From contig NZ_FUWJ01000002.1 of the NCBI RefSeq assembly GCF_900167455.1, positions 868,305 to 932,304 of the forward strand: a DNA stretch of 64,000 nucleotides, given 5' to 3'. Below, piece by piece: positions 34,966-43,317 of this stretch. The number at the start of each line of letters is the position of its first letter. Position 1 is the stretch's first letter. Made by a program: the position numbers and the translations under genes. The stretch is from Enhydrobacter aerosaccus. Lineage in GTDB: Bacteria; Pseudomonadota; Alphaproteobacteria; Reyranellales; Reyranellaceae. Under the pieces are notes generated by a model. The model worked only from the letters and a program-made list of their open reading frames with translations, had not been told where the DNA came from and searched no databases.

Positions 34966-35538
34966 CTACTTCTCGCCCAGCCATTCCGGCCACAGGCCCT
35001 TGCGGGCCTGGCGCGACAGGCTCTCGAAATGCGCCATCTTCTCGCCGGCATCCTTGTCGGCCGGGGGCGGGTCGGCGAGATCGACGCCGTAGGCGAATCC
35101 GTCCTCGACCAGGCGCAAGCCAATGTCATGCGGCTGCGCCTTGCTGCCGGTCGGCCATTCGGCGGTGATCGTGCATTGCGCCACCAGCATGCAGGCGGCA
35201 TTCCATTTCACCGGCTGGCAGGAGACTCGGTGTTCGCCGGCCGTCAGCATGTCTTCGAGCGCGGCCCGCGCCCGCATGCCCGCCACCGTCTCCTGGTTGG
35301 TGAACTTGTTGCGCAGATCCGGCGCCTGGATGCCCCATAGCCTGATCGGCGCCTTCAACCCGATGCCCGCGAGCGTGTTGCCGTCGATGGCGTAAGCCTG
35401 GCCTTCCCAGCTCTTGGGCAGCGGCGACTGTGATCCGGCGCAGCTTGGCATGGCCGGCCCTGTCGTCGGATGGGGCTGGGCTGCCGCCGGCAAGGCGAGC
35501 ATGACCAGCGCCGCGGAAAGAAGAAGAGCACGTCTCAT
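34966..35538 (-). CDS. Secreted SNase-fold protein, catalytic residues degenerate
   Basis: This 190-residue protein has a signal peptide (LLLSAALVMLALPAAAQ) and a thermonuclease (SNase) fold: AIDGNTLAGIG, IRLWGIQAPDLRNKF, and GLRLVEDGFAYGVD near the end. Active SNases need Asp21, Asp40, Glu43 and two arginines. Here the DGDT motif reads DGNT, the Asp40 position reads Gln (GIQAPD), Glu43 is Asp and no Y-G-R arginine follows (KWNAACM). It is probably not a nuclease any more and may bind nucleic acid or act structurally. Confidence 0.82.
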   Translation of the reverse strand: MRRALLLSAALVMLALPAAAQPHPTTGPAMPSCAGSQSPLPKSWEGQAYAIDGNTLAGIGLKAPIRLWGIQAPDLRNKFTNQETVAGMRARAALEDMLTAGEHRVSCQPVKWNAACMLVAQCTITAEWPTGSKAQPHDIGLRLVEDGFAYGVDLADPPPADKDAGEKMAHFESLSRQARKGLWPEWLGEK

Positions 35539-35716
35539 CGGTCGAACTCAGCCGGGGTTTTATGGCGGATTTCCGGCCGAGCCTGCAAACGACCGGACAG
35601 CCGAGGTCCGACTGGTCGATCGAGTTGGTGACCGGCCAACGAAGTGCCGGCGTCATCGAGAGGGCGAACCGAGTTCGGCCGACGCCGTTTCCCTCCTCGG
35701 CGTCGTCCGCAATGTC

Positions 35717-36340
35717 CTACGGCAGAACCTTCTTCATCCACAGCGCGGTCGCTTGCGCGTCCTGGCTGTCGCTCGCCTCGAGTCGCGCGATCACGCGATG
35801 ACGATCCTCGAGGTCGCGATTCTGACTGAGCTTGGCTTTGGCCTCGATCCGCGTCAGCGGCATGCGGAAGGCGACGATGCCCTTGGTCTGTGCTTCGGCA
35901 TTGCCGGCAGGCAGGCGATCTAGCGTCCAGGCTTCTGGTCCCGTCCCTTCGTAGGCAGCGGCGAGACGGGCCAGCACATCGAGCGCCCCCTTCGTGTCGT
36001 CGACGATCTCGGGGCGGCCATAGGCGTGCACGGTCACGTAGTTCCAGGTCGGCACCTTGGGGCCCGGCGCATACCAGGTCGGCGAGACGTAGGCATGCGG
36101 GCCCCAGAACATGACCATCGATTCGGCGGCGCCGCCGAACAGCTTCCAGTGCGGGTTGGCCCGAGCCATGTGGCCGATCAAATGTCCGTGCGCGCTGCCG
36201 TCATCCTGCCAGAGCAGCGCCAGATGGCTGGCAACGGGTGCGCCGGTATCGCCGGTAGAGATCAACAGCGCCCAGCTATGGGCCTGCATGATCTCCCGAC
36301 CAGTAGCTTCGGACACCTCAAAGAGTTTGGGGATATACAT
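35717..36340 (-). CDS. FMN-binding negative transcriptional regulator (PaiB-like)
   Basis: This 207-residue protein matches the PaiB family: MYIPKLFEV, SWALLISTGDTGAPVASHLAL, GHLIGHMARANPHWK and PTWNYVTVHAYGRPEIV. Structures of relatives show a flavin-reductase-like split barrel that binds FMN; Bacillus PaiB was linked to repression of sporulation and degradative-enzyme genes, but the bacterial-wide role is unclear. Divergent from dienelactone hydrolase with 90 bases between them. Confidence 0.9.
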   Translation of the reverse strand: MYIPKLFEVSEATGREIMQAHSWALLISTGDTGAPVASHLALLWQDDGSAHGHLIGHMARANPHWKLFGGAAESMVMFWGPHAYVSPTWYAPGPKVPTWNYVTVHAYGRPEIVDDTKGALDVLARLAAAYEGTGPEAWTLDRLPAGNAEAQTKGIVAFRMPLTRIEAKAKLSQNRDLEDRHRVIARLEASDSQDAQATALWMKKVLP

Positions 36341-36430
36341 GGGGCACTTCTCGGGCTCGCCAGGCGAGCGGACGGGTTGAACACCGTGGGATTACCATGT
36401 CAGATGCGCCCCGCAACCGGGAGGTTTCTC

Positions 36431-37099
36431 ATGGGTGAAGATATCCGTCTTAAGTCATCGGCCGGTGAAATCGGCGCCTATCTCGCCACGCCGAAAGGCA
36501 CGCCCAAGGGCGGCATCGTGGTCATCCAGGAGATTTTCGGCGTCAATCATCACATCAAGGCGGTGACCGACAAGTTCGCGGCCGAGGGCTATCTCGCGAT
36601 CGCCCCGCGCTACTTCGACCATGTGAAGACCGGCGTCGATCTCGGCTACACGCCCGACACGATCGCCGAGGGCCGCAAGTACGTGACCGAACTCGGCTTC
36701 GACAAGCCGGTGGCGGACACCGACGCGGCGATTGCCGAACTGAAGAAGCGCGGCGCCGCCAAGGTCGCGGTCACCGGCTTCTGCTGGGGCGGCACCATCA
36801 CCTGGCTGTCGGCGACGCGGCTCAAGCCGGATGCGGCGATCGCCTATTACGGCGGCGGCATCCATGGCACCAAGAACGAGAAGCCGCAGGTGCCGACCAT
36901 GATGCATTTCGGCGACAAGGACATGCACATCCCGATGGCGCATGTGAACGAGCTCAGGAAGCTCCATCCCGATGTGCAGATCTTCGACTATCCGGCCGAT
37001 CATGGCTTCCACTGCGACGAGCGCGGATCCTACGACGCCGCTGCCTCCAAGCAGGCGATGGCGCGCACGCTGGAGTTCGTGAAGAAACACGTGGGTTAA
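36431..37099 (+). CDS. Dienelactone hydrolase family protein
   Basis: This 222-residue alpha/beta hydrolase has the family nucleophile Cys in VTGFCWGG (replacing the usual Ser), the catalytic His in ADHGFHCDER, and the Asp in FGDKDMHIP. N-terminal IVVIQEIFGVNHHIK and YLAIAPRYF are typical. Dienelactone hydrolase opens dienelactone in chlorocatechol breakdown, though most stand-alone copies act on other esters. ATG 36431 follows a weak GGGAGG-like site. Confidence 0.93.
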   Translation: MGEDIRLKSSAGEIGAYLATPKGTPKGGIVVIQEIFGVNHHIKAVTDKFAAEGYLAIAPRYFDHVKTGVDLGYTPDTIAEGRKYVTELGFDKPVADTDAAIAELKKRGAAKVAVTGFCWGGTITWLSATRLKPDAAIAYYGGGIHGTKNEKPQVPTMMHFGDKDMHIPMAHVNELRKLHPDVQIFDYPADHGFHCDERGSYDAAASKQAMARTLEFVKKHVG

Positions 37100-37107
37100 G
37101 GTTCATT

Positions 37108-37182
37108 GGAGCGCGCCACTCCAGTGGCGCCTCTTCTTTTGGTCTCAACACTCTCCTGAGCGCCACTGGAGTGGCGCGCTCC
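37108..37182. repeat. Nested inverted repeat between dienelactone hydrolase and CoA-transferase genes
   Basis: Two perfect 23-base arms (37108-37130 and 37160-37182) are inverted copies around a 29-base spacer. Each arm itself contains a near-palindrome, GCGCCACT-CC-AGTGGCGC, so each can form its own hairpin or the two can pair as one long stem. With one mismatch at 37107/37183, pairing continues for four more bases and reaches into the ATG at 37184. The arrangement looks like a REP/BIME-type dispersed element; other copies cannot be found within this window. Confidence 0.8.
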
Positions 37183-37183
37183 G

Positions 37184-38416
37184 ATGAAGAAGCCAACCCA
37201 AAAGTCCTTCACCCCGAACGCGCCCGGCCCGCTCAACGGGATCCGCGTCGTCGACCTGTCCCGCCTCGTGGCCGGCAACGTCCTGACCCTGCAGCTCGCC
37301 GATTTCGGCGCCGAGGTGATCAAGGTCGAGCCGCCCGAAGGCGACACGCTGCGTTCGTGGCGGGTCAAGGGCGTCGAGACGGCCTGGAAGGTCTATAGCC
37401 GCAACAAGAAGAGCATAGCCCTCGATCTGCGGGCCGATGCCGGCCGCGCCATCGTGCGTCAGCTCGCGGCGTCGGCGGCCATCCTGGTCGAGAGCTTCCG
37501 GCCCGGCGTGCTCGAGGATATGGGCCTGTCGCCGGCCGAATTGCATGACCTCAATCCCAAGCTCGTCATCGTGCGCATCTCGGGTTGGGGCCAGGACGGG
37601 CGCTATCGCCACAAGCCGGGATTCGGCACGCTGATCGAAGGCTATAGCGGCTTTGCCTCGATGAACGGCTTTGCCGATCGCGAACCGGTGCTGCCGCCGA
37701 TGTATCTCGCCGACTGCATGGCGGCGTTGAACGGCTACGGCGCGGTGATGGTCGCGTTGCGCGAGGTCGAGATGAATGGCGGCCGCGGCCAGGTGCTGGA
37801 CCTGCCCTTGTTCGATCCGCTGTTCTCGATGCTTGGCCCGCAGGCGGCAAACCATAAGCTGACCGGCGAGGTGAAGGTGCGGACCGGCAGCCGCTCCACC
37901 AATGCAGCGCCCCGCAATGTCTATCAGACGCGCGACGGCCGCTGGGTGTGCCTGTCGGCGTCGACGCAGGGCATGGCCGAGCGGGTGCTGGCGAAGATCG
38001 GGCATCCCGAACTGATCAAGGATCCGCGCTTCGCCACCAACATCGAGCGCGTGAAACATGGCGAGGAGCTCGACCGGCTGATCGGTGACTTCATCGCAGC
38101 GCGCGATCTCGAAGAGAATCTGGAATATTTCGACCAGGCCGGCGTCACCATCGGCCCGGTCTACGACATCTCGCAGATCGTGCAGGACGACTACGTACTG
38201 GAGCGCGAAGCGCTGATCGAGATCCCGGACGAAGAGATGGGCGAACTGCCGACGCACCCGGTCGTGCCGCGCTTCTCCGAAACGCCGGGGACATTGCGCG
38301 CGGCAGCGCCCCGAGTCGGCCAGCACAACGAGGCGTTGCTGAAGCCGCTGCTGGGAGACACCGAATACGCCAAGCTGTGCGATGCCGGCGTGATCTCGAA
38401 GGGGAGGAAGAAGTGA
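37184..38416 (+). CDS. CaiB/BaiF family (class III) CoA-transferase
   Basis: This 410-residue enzyme moves CoA between acyl-CoA and a free acid. Landmarks are GIRVVDLSRLVAGN, KVEPPEGDTLRSWR, LVESFRPGVLEDMGL, the catalytic Asp in MYLADCMAALNGYG and GQDGRYRHKPGFGTLIEGYSG. The ATG at 37184 falls on the edge of the 37108-37182 repeat with no ribosome site visible, so the 5' end may have been altered by the repeat or the gene may start slightly downstream. Its stop overlaps the following lyase start (GTGA). Confidence 0.92.
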   Translation: MKKPTQKSFTPNAPGPLNGIRVVDLSRLVAGNVLTLQLADFGAEVIKVEPPEGDTLRSWRVKGVETAWKVYSRNKKSIALDLRADAGRAIVRQLAASAAILVESFRPGVLEDMGLSPAELHDLNPKLVIVRISGWGQDGRYRHKPGFGTLIEGYSGFASMNGFADREPVLPPMYLADCMAALNGYGAVMVALREVEMNGGRGQVLDLPLFDPLFSMLGPQAANHKLTGEVKVRTGSRSTNAAPRNVYQTRDGRWVCLSASTQGMAERVLAKIGHPELIKDPRFATNIERVKHGEELDRLIGDFIAARDLEENLEYFDQAGVTIGPVYDISQIVQDDYVLEREALIEIPDEEMGELPTHPVVPRFSETPGTLRAAAPRVGQHNEALLKPLLGDTEYAKLCDAGVISKGRKK

Positions 38417-39336
38417 GCCTCGCAGCCGGCCGTCCGTTCCGCCCCGTCCCGCCCGTATGGCGATCGATCCTCTACGTGCCGGGCAATGTCCCGAAGTTCA
38501 TCGACAAGGCGCACGAGCGCGGCGCCGACTGCGTCCTGGTCGATCTCGAGGACAGCGTGCCGCTTCCGCAGAAGGCCGAGGCCCGCGCGCTGCTGCCGGA
38601 AACGATGGCCAAGGTGGTCCGTGGCGGCGCCGACGTCGCCGTGCGCATCAACCGGCCGCTCCGACTCGCCGTTCCCGATATCGAAGCGGCCGTGCAGCCC
38701 GGCCTGTCGGCCCTCTTCATCACCAAGGCCGAGAGCGTGCAGCATCTCGCCCTGCTGGACGAGATCGTGACCGACCTCGAGCGCGAGCGCGGCATGGAAC
38801 CGGGCAGCGTGGGATTTGCCGGCATGATCGAGCATCCCCGGGCGCTGGCGCAGATCCATGACATCGCCGAGCGGGCACCGCGGCTCGTGGCTCTGATGCT
38901 GGGCGGCGAAGACTTCGCGCTGGAGACCGGATCGATTCCGGGCGACGAGACCCTGGAACTCCCCAAACGGCTGGTGGCCTTTGCGGCCCAGGCGCACGGC
39001 GTGCCGATGATCGGGATCCTGGGAACCGTGGCCGACTATTCGGATCCGGACGCCTATCGCAAGAGTGCCGAGCGCGCGCGCCGGTTCGGCTTCTCAGGCG
39101 GTACCTGTATCCATCCCGGGTTGGTGAAGGCCCTGAACGAAGCCTTCACTCCGACTGCGGAAGACGTCGCTTATGCGCGCAAACTGATCGAAGCCGACCG
39201 CCAGGCTGCAGCCCAGGGGCGCGGGTCCTTCTCCGTGGACGGCAAGATGATCGACATTCCGGTGATTGATCGCGCGCGCCGGCTGATTGCGCGCTACGAC
39301 GCAATCGCACGCAGACGTTCTGCAACGTCAGGTTGA
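38413..39336 (+). CDS. HpcH/HpaI-CitE-type CoA ester lyase
   Basis: This 307-residue TIM-barrel enzyme shows WRSILYVPGNVPKFIDKA, the acidic site VDLEDSVPLPQKAEAR, ITKAESVQHL, GMIEHPRALAQIHD and C-terminal GTCIHPGLVKAL. Such lyases cleave malyl-CoA, beta-methylmalyl-CoA or citramalyl-CoA. Translational coupling to a CoA-transferase suggests a two-step path: acid activated with CoA, then split, as in citramalate or mesaconate metabolism (inference). Start is GTG 38413 overlapping the transferase stop. Confidence 0.9.
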   Translation: MSLAAGRPFRPVPPVWRSILYVPGNVPKFIDKAHERGADCVLVDLEDSVPLPQKAEARALLPETMAKVVRGGADVAVRINRPLRLAVPDIEAAVQPGLSALFITKAESVQHLALLDEIVTDLERERGMEPGSVGFAGMIEHPRALAQIHDIAERAPRLVALMLGGEDFALETGSIPGDETLELPKRLVAFAAQAHGVPMIGILGTVADYSDPDAYRKSAERARRFGFSGGTCIHPGLVKALNEAFTPTAEDVAYARKLIEADRQAAAQGRGSFSVDGKMIDIPVIDRARRLIARYDAIARRRSATSG

Positions 39337-39349
39337 CGAGCAGCTATTT

Positions 39350-39363
39350 CTCACCCGGGTGAG
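39350..39363. promoter_or_regulatory. 14-bp perfect palindrome after the CoA lyase gene
   Basis: CTCACCCGGGTGAG is a perfect palindrome, flanked by TTT and AAA with one mismatch, 13 bases after the lyase stop. It could be the stem of a small terminator or a regulator site for the next small gene. Confidence 0.35.
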
Positions 39364-39371
39364 GAAAGCGT

Positions 39372-39399
39372 TTGCGAATCTGCCCGCAGCCTGTATAGA
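39372..39399 (+). promoter_or_regulatory. Candidate sigma-70 promoter for the small membrane protein gene
   Basis: TTGCGA at 39372-39377 and TATAGA at 39394-39399 are separated by 16 bases, 85 bases upstream of the ATG at 39484. The match is moderate. Confidence 0.35.
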
Positions 39400-39483
39400 A
39401 GCGCCGGGAAGCTTGGTGCAAATTGTTTTGGGGCACCGTCCGGCGGTGGGTTGTCGGGCGCTGCATTCTTTCCAGGGTGGAGA

Positions 39484-39699
39484 ATGCGTCACCTGCTCGT
39501 GGCGGCGGCATTACTGCTGGCCGCGTTGATCGTCACGCTGACTGCGGCGACCATGCTCGAGAACATGGCGGCGGCCCATCGTGATCAGGAGACCGAGCCG
39601 TTCGTCCCCGGCGCACCGGCGGTGGAGCCGCCGGTACTCAATCGGCCGGCACCCCCCGAACAATCACGCAGTTTGAGCCTGGTGGTTCGGCGCAGCTGA
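39484..39699 (+). CDS. Small membrane-anchored protein
   Basis: This 71-residue protein starts with one strong hydrophobic helix (LLVAAALLLAALIVTLTAA) followed by a short Pro/Glu-rich tail. ATG 39484 has GGTGGAGA upstream. It lies between the CoA-lyase gene and the end of the bc1 operon, with a terminator after it. No homologous family is recognised; it may be a genuine small membrane protein. Confidence 0.5.
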   Translation: MRHLLVAAALLLAALIVTLTAATMLENMAAAHRDQETEPFVPGAPAVEPPVLNRPAPPEQSRSLSLVVRRS

Positions 39700-39710
39700 T
39701 CCCAAAACAA

Positions 39711-39734
39711 AACGCGCGGCCTGGGCCGCGCGTT
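39711..39734. terminator. Bidirectional terminator between the small gene and petC
   Basis: Perfect 11-bp stem AACGCGCGGCC/GGCCGCGCGTT with a two-base centre. On the minus strand, read-out from petC, the stem is followed by TGTTTTGGG, so it is likely the terminator of the bc1 operon. Confidence 0.7.
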
Positions 39735-39773
39735 GTTCGACGATAGGTCCCCGCCGCGAACGGGGCAGTACCG

Positions 39774-40574
39774 TCAGTGCTTGTCGGCCCAGATGGCGCG
39801 CTTGGTCGCGTACATCAGCCCGGCCATCACCAGCAGGAACAGGATCACGCGGACGCCGGTACGGTTGCGCGCCTCGAGATGCGGTTCCGAGGCCCAGGCC
39901 AGGAAGGTGACCACGTCGGACGCTTCCTGCGGCAGCGTCGCCTTGGTGCCGTCGACATAGGTCACCTTGTTGTCGTCGAGCGGCTGCGGCATCGCGATGC
40001 GATGGCCGAGGAAGTACAGATTGAAATTGTCGTCCTTGGAGACGTTGAATTCCTTGATCTGCTCGGGCGTCAGCTTGTCGTACGGCACGTAGCCGGTGAG
40101 GATGCCGTAGACGTAGTTCGGACCGCCCTCGCGCGCCTTGACGATGACGCTGAGATCCGGCGGCGCCTTGCCGCCGTTCGCGGCCGCGGCGGCGGCCTCG
40201 TTCGGGAACGGCTTCTTGAAATGGTCGGACGGGCGGCCGGGCCGCTCGATCGGCTGGCCATCGTCGTTGATGTCCGGAACCTGGACGTCGGCGGCGATCG
40301 CCTTGACCTGATCCTCGGTCAGGCCGAGCTCGGTCAGGTTGCGATAGTAGAGCAGATCCAGCGAATGGCAGGCCGAGCAGACTTCCTTATAGACCTGGAA
40401 GCCGCGCTGCGCGGCCGCGCGGTCGTAGGTGCCGAACGGACCCTTGAAGCTCCAATCGTGCTGGGGCAGTGCCGGCATGTCTTCGGCCGCGGTGGCGACC
40501 GTCCCGACGACAGAGAGGGCAAGCGCCGCCGCGCCGGCAAGGATCAGTCGTTGCGTGGAAAGCTTGATGGACAT
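39774..40574 (-). CDS. petC: Cytochrome c1 of the bc1 complex
   Basis: This 266-residue periplasm-facing subunit has a signal peptide (LAGAAALALSVVGTVATAA), haem-binding CSACH (residues about 51-55), the sixth-ligand methionine in HRIAMPQPL, and a C-terminal membrane anchor (VILFLLVMAGLMYATKRAIW). It passes electrons from the Rieske centre to soluble or membrane cytochrome c. It is last in petA-petB-petC, four bases after petB. Confidence 0.97.
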   Translation of the reverse strand: MSIKLSTQRLILAGAAALALSVVGTVATAAEDMPALPQHDWSFKGPFGTYDRAAAQRGFQVYKEVCSACHSLDLLYYRNLTELGLTEDQVKAIAADVQVPDINDDGQPIERPGRPSDHFKKPFPNEAAAAAANGGKAPPDLSVIVKAREGGPNYVYGILTGYVPYDKLTPEQIKEFNVSKDDNFNLYFLGHRIAMPQPLDDNKVTYVDGTKATLPQEASDVVTFLAWASEPHLEARNRTGVRVILFLLVMAGLMYATKRAIWADKH

Positions 40575-40578
40575 GGGC

Positions 40579-41814
40579 TCAACCCGCCTTCTTCTTGAGC
40601 ACCGCTTCGGCGATGCTGGACGGCAACGGCAGGGGCCGTTCGATCTTGCCCAGGACCGGCAGCAGGATGAGGAAGTGGAAGAAATAATAGACCGTGGCCA
40701 GGCGTGCGGCCGGCACGTACCAGCCCTCCGGCGGATGCGCGCCGCAGATGCCGAGCACGATCACGTCGGCGACCAGCAGCAGCACGAACCACTTGTAGAT
40801 CGGCCGGAAGCTGCAGGAGCGCACCCGCGAGGTATCGAGCCACGGCAGCACGAACAGCACCGCGATCGCGCCGAACATGCAGAGCACGCCGCCGAGCTTG
40901 TCGGGGATGGCGCGCAGGATGGCGTAGAACGGCAGGAAGTACCATTCCGGCACGATCTCGTTCGGCGTCACCATCGGGTTGGCCGGGATGTAGTTCGCCA
41001 CGTCGCCCAGCGAGTTGGGCATGAAGAAGACGAACGCGGCATACACGATCAGGAAGCAGACGACTCCGAAGCCGTCCTTCATCGTGTAGTAGGGGTGGAA
41101 CGGCACGGTGTCCTGCGGCCCCTTGGGGTCGATGCCGAGCGGATTGTTCGAGCCGTGCACGTGCAGCGCCACGACATGCAGCGCCACAACCGCCACGATG
41201 ATGAACGGCAGCAGGTAATGCAGCGCGAAGAAACGGTTCAGCGTCGGATTATCGACCGCAAACCCACCCCACAGCCACGTCACGATCGAATCGCCCACGA
41301 CCGGAATGGCCGAGAACAAATTCGTAATAACCGTCGCGCCCCAAAATGACATCTGTCCCCAGGGGAGGACATAGCCCATGAAGGCGGTGGCCATCATCAG
41401 GAGGAGGATGACGACACCCAGCATCCACAGAAGTTCGCGCGGGGCTTTGTAGGAGCCGTAGTAGAGGCCGCGGAAGATATGGATGTAGACGGCGATGAAG
41501 AAGAACGACGCGCCGTTCATGTGCAGGTAGCGGATCAGCCAGCCCGACGGCACGTCGCGCATGATGCGCTCGACCGAGGCGAAGGCGAGCTCGGCGTTGG
41601 GCTGGTAGTTGGTCGCCAGCACCACGCCGGTGGCGATCATCAGCACCAGCATCACCGTCGCGATGGCGCCGAAGTTCCAGAAGTAGTTGAAATTCCGCGG
41701 CGTCGGGAAGGTGTGATATTCCTTCTCGATATACGAGAAGATCGGCAGCCGGTGATCGATCCAGGCAATCACCTTGTTGTTGAAGACCGGCGGGGCGCCG
41801 TGTGACGAGGCCAT
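40579..41814 (-). CDS. petB: Cytochrome b of the bc1 complex
   Basis: This 411-residue membrane protein carries both b haems and the quinol sites. The four histidine ligands fall on helices B and D, for example [17 protein letters not shown] and [20 protein letters not shown]. The Qo-site PEWY motif is in [13 protein letters not shown]. About eight helices plus the C-terminal extension to 411 residues are normal for alphaproteobacteria. Start is 34 bases after the Rieske stop. Confidence 0.97.
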   Translation of the reverse strand: MASSHGAPPVFNNKVIAWIDHRLPIFSYIEKEYHTFPTPRNFNYFWNFGAIATVMLVLMIATGVVLATNYQPNAELAFASVERIMRDVPSGWLIRYLHMNGASFFFIAVYIHIFRGLYYGSYKAPRELLWMLGVVILLLMMATAFMGYVLPWGQMSFWGATVITNLFSAIPVVGDSIVTWLWGGFAVDNPTLNRFFALHYLLPFIIVAVVALHVVALHVHGSNNPLGIDPKGPQDTVPFHPYYTMKDGFGVVCFLIVYAAFVFFMPNSLGDVANYIPANPMVTPNEIVPEWYFLPFYAILRAIPDKLGGVLCMFGAIAVLFVLPWLDTSRVRSCSFRPIYKWFVLLLVADVIVLGICGAHPPEGWYVPAARLATVYYFFHFLILLPVLGKIERPLPLPSSIAEAVLKKKAG

Positions 41815-41848
41815 TCTGCTTAGCTCCAGTGGCGTTCAGGGGCGGCGA

Positions 41849-42415
41849 TCAGCCGATGCGGACCAGGGTATCGGTCGTGAACAAGTAGCCGGGAACCGCG
41901 AGGTTCTTCGGCGCGGGGCCTTTGCGGATCCGGCCCGACGTATCGTATTGCGATCCATGGCAGGGGCAGAACCAGCCGCCGTATTCGCCGCGCGGATCGC
42001 CGGGCTTGTTGCCGAGCGGCACGCAGCCGAGATGCGTGCACACGCCGACCACGATCAGCCATTCCGGCCGCACCTTCTTGGCGAGATCGGTGACACGCGC
42101 ATTGTCGGTTTCGGGATCCGGCAGCTCGGACAGCTTCACGTCCTCCGCTTCCGTGATCTCTTCCTTGGTGCGGTGGCGGATGAAGACCGGCTTGCCGCGC
42201 CACTTCACCGTGATCGCCTGGCCGACCGCGATCGCCTTCACATCCACCTCGATGCTCGACAGCGCCAGCGTATCGGCAGCGGGATTGAGATTGTTGATGA
42301 ACGGCCACGCCACCGCGATCGCGCCGACCGCGCCCATGGCGCCCGTCGCAACCATCAGAAAGTCGCGCCGGGTGGGATCACCGTGGGCGCCGGCCGGAAT
42401 GCTGCTTGAAGCCAT
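41849..42415 (-). CDS. petA: Ubiquinol-cytochrome c reductase Rieske iron-sulfur subunit
   Basis: This 188-residue subunit has an N-terminal twin-arginine (Tat) motif [11 protein letters not shown] before a single anchor helix, and the 2Fe-2S ligands CTHLGC and CPCHGSQYD in the C-terminal soluble domain. It shuttles electrons from quinol to cytochrome c1. It is first in the operon; a promoter candidate lies 34 bases upstream. Confidence 0.97.
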   Translation of the reverse strand: MASSSIPAGAHGDPTRRDFLMVATGAMGAVGAIAVAWPFINNLNPAADTLALSSIEVDVKAIAVGQAITVKWRGKPVFIRHRTKEEITEAEDVKLSELPDPETDNARVTDLAKKVRPEWLIVVGVCTHLGCVPLGNKPGDPRGEYGGWFCPCHGSQYDTSGRIRKGPAPKNLAVPGYLFTTDTLVRIG

Positions 42416-42448
42416 AGCTTGTTACATCCCTCGAGGAGTTAAGGCTTA

Positions 42449-42477
42449 TAGACGAGAAAGCGCTTTTTGTTTCAAGG
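42449..42477 (-). promoter_or_regulatory. Candidate petABC promoter
   Basis: On the minus strand TTGAAA (42477-42472) and TCTATA (42454-42449) are separated by 17 bases; the start of transcription would be near 42440, leaving a leader of about 25 bases. An AAAGCGCTTT palindrome occupies the spacer. Confidence 0.45.
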
Positions 42478-42554
42478 CTCTGTTGGTCGCAGGTGCGAAT
42501 GATTCCACGCTGTGACAGCGTGCCGCATGCCGCTTTGAGGTCACCATGCAGCGT

Positions 42555-42836
42555 TCAGGCGGCTGGAGCCGAAGCGCGAAAATAACCGCCCTCTTTTCCC
42601 GCCGGTCGATCCGGCGTGTCGCCGGCGACGGCCTTGCCCGCCGTCGATCGTCGAGGGCGGCGCTGCCGGCGTCCGCCGGCCTTGGCTTCCAGGAGGTCTG
42701 CATCCCGCTCCAGCGTCTTGGCATATCCCAACAGGCGTCGGCGCTCCGTCTTGAGCTCTTCCGCCAACCCTCTCACCTTCGCCGCCATCTTGCGCATGGC
42801 GGCCGCGTGCTTGAGAAGTTCCCCGGACCAAGACAT
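42555..42836 (-). CDS. Small coiled-coil protein, tandem paralog A
   Basis: This 93-residue basic protein opens with MSWSGELLKHAAAMRKMA, and residues 12-50 form a long amphipathic helix (KVRGLAEELKTERRRLL) consistent with a coiled coil. The Ala/Arg/Pro-rich tail is probably unstructured. About two thirds of its first 55 residues match the gene at 42925-43164, so it is a tandem duplicate. Function unknown; it follows the paralog by 88 bases and lies just upstream of petA on the same strand. Confidence 0.6.
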   Translation of the reverse strand: MSWSGELLKHAAAMRKMAAKVRGLAEELKTERRRLLGYAKTLERDADLLEAKAGGRRQRRPRRSTAGKAVAGDTPDRPAGKEGGYFRASAPAA

Positions 42837-42924
42837 CGCCCACCCCCTTGAAGCCCACGCCTCATACAGAGTGGCGAGGCGACGGAACAGGGGTATTCAT
42901 CCGCGATCCGCAAAAAGGCGGCGG

Positions 42925-43164
42925 TCAAGCCGGAGTGGGGGCGTCCGTCTCGACCGCTTCCTCGTCGGCAGTGCGTTGCGAAGCGGCGCGCTTTCTGGTT
43001 CCGCCAGCCCTTGTCTCGAGCGCCTCGGCATCGCGATCGAGCTCCTTGGCGTAACGCAGCAACTGCCGTCTTTCGTTCGACAGTTCCTCCGCCATCCTTC
43101 TCACCTCGCCGGCCATCTTGCGCATGGCCTTGGCATGGCTGAGTAGTTCTCCCGCCCAGGACAT
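42925..43164 (-). CDS. Small coiled-coil protein, tandem paralog B
   Basis: This 79-residue protein opens with MSWAGELLSHAKAMRKMAGE and has the same heptad-like helix (VRRMAEELSNERRQLLRYAK) before a charged tail. ATG 43164 has GGGAGGGAACAGG upstream. It is paralogous to 42555-42836. The pair is divergent from trmL. No family recognised. Confidence 0.6.
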   Translation of the reverse strand: MSWAGELLSHAKAMRKMAGEVRRMAEELSNERRQLLRYAKELDRDAEALETRAGGTRKRAASQRTADEEAVETDAPTPA

Positions 43165-43317
43165 TGCCTGTTCCCTCCTGCCGTTCTGGACCCCGCGCCA
43201 ATTCAAGCAGGACCGTGCAGGTAACGCCAGTCGGCCGCCGCGACACGCCGTCCATTCTTTCCAATCCTGCAGAAAGTTGCTCTGACGCCCCGGCACGGAC
43301 AGCGATAGTAAGGAACG

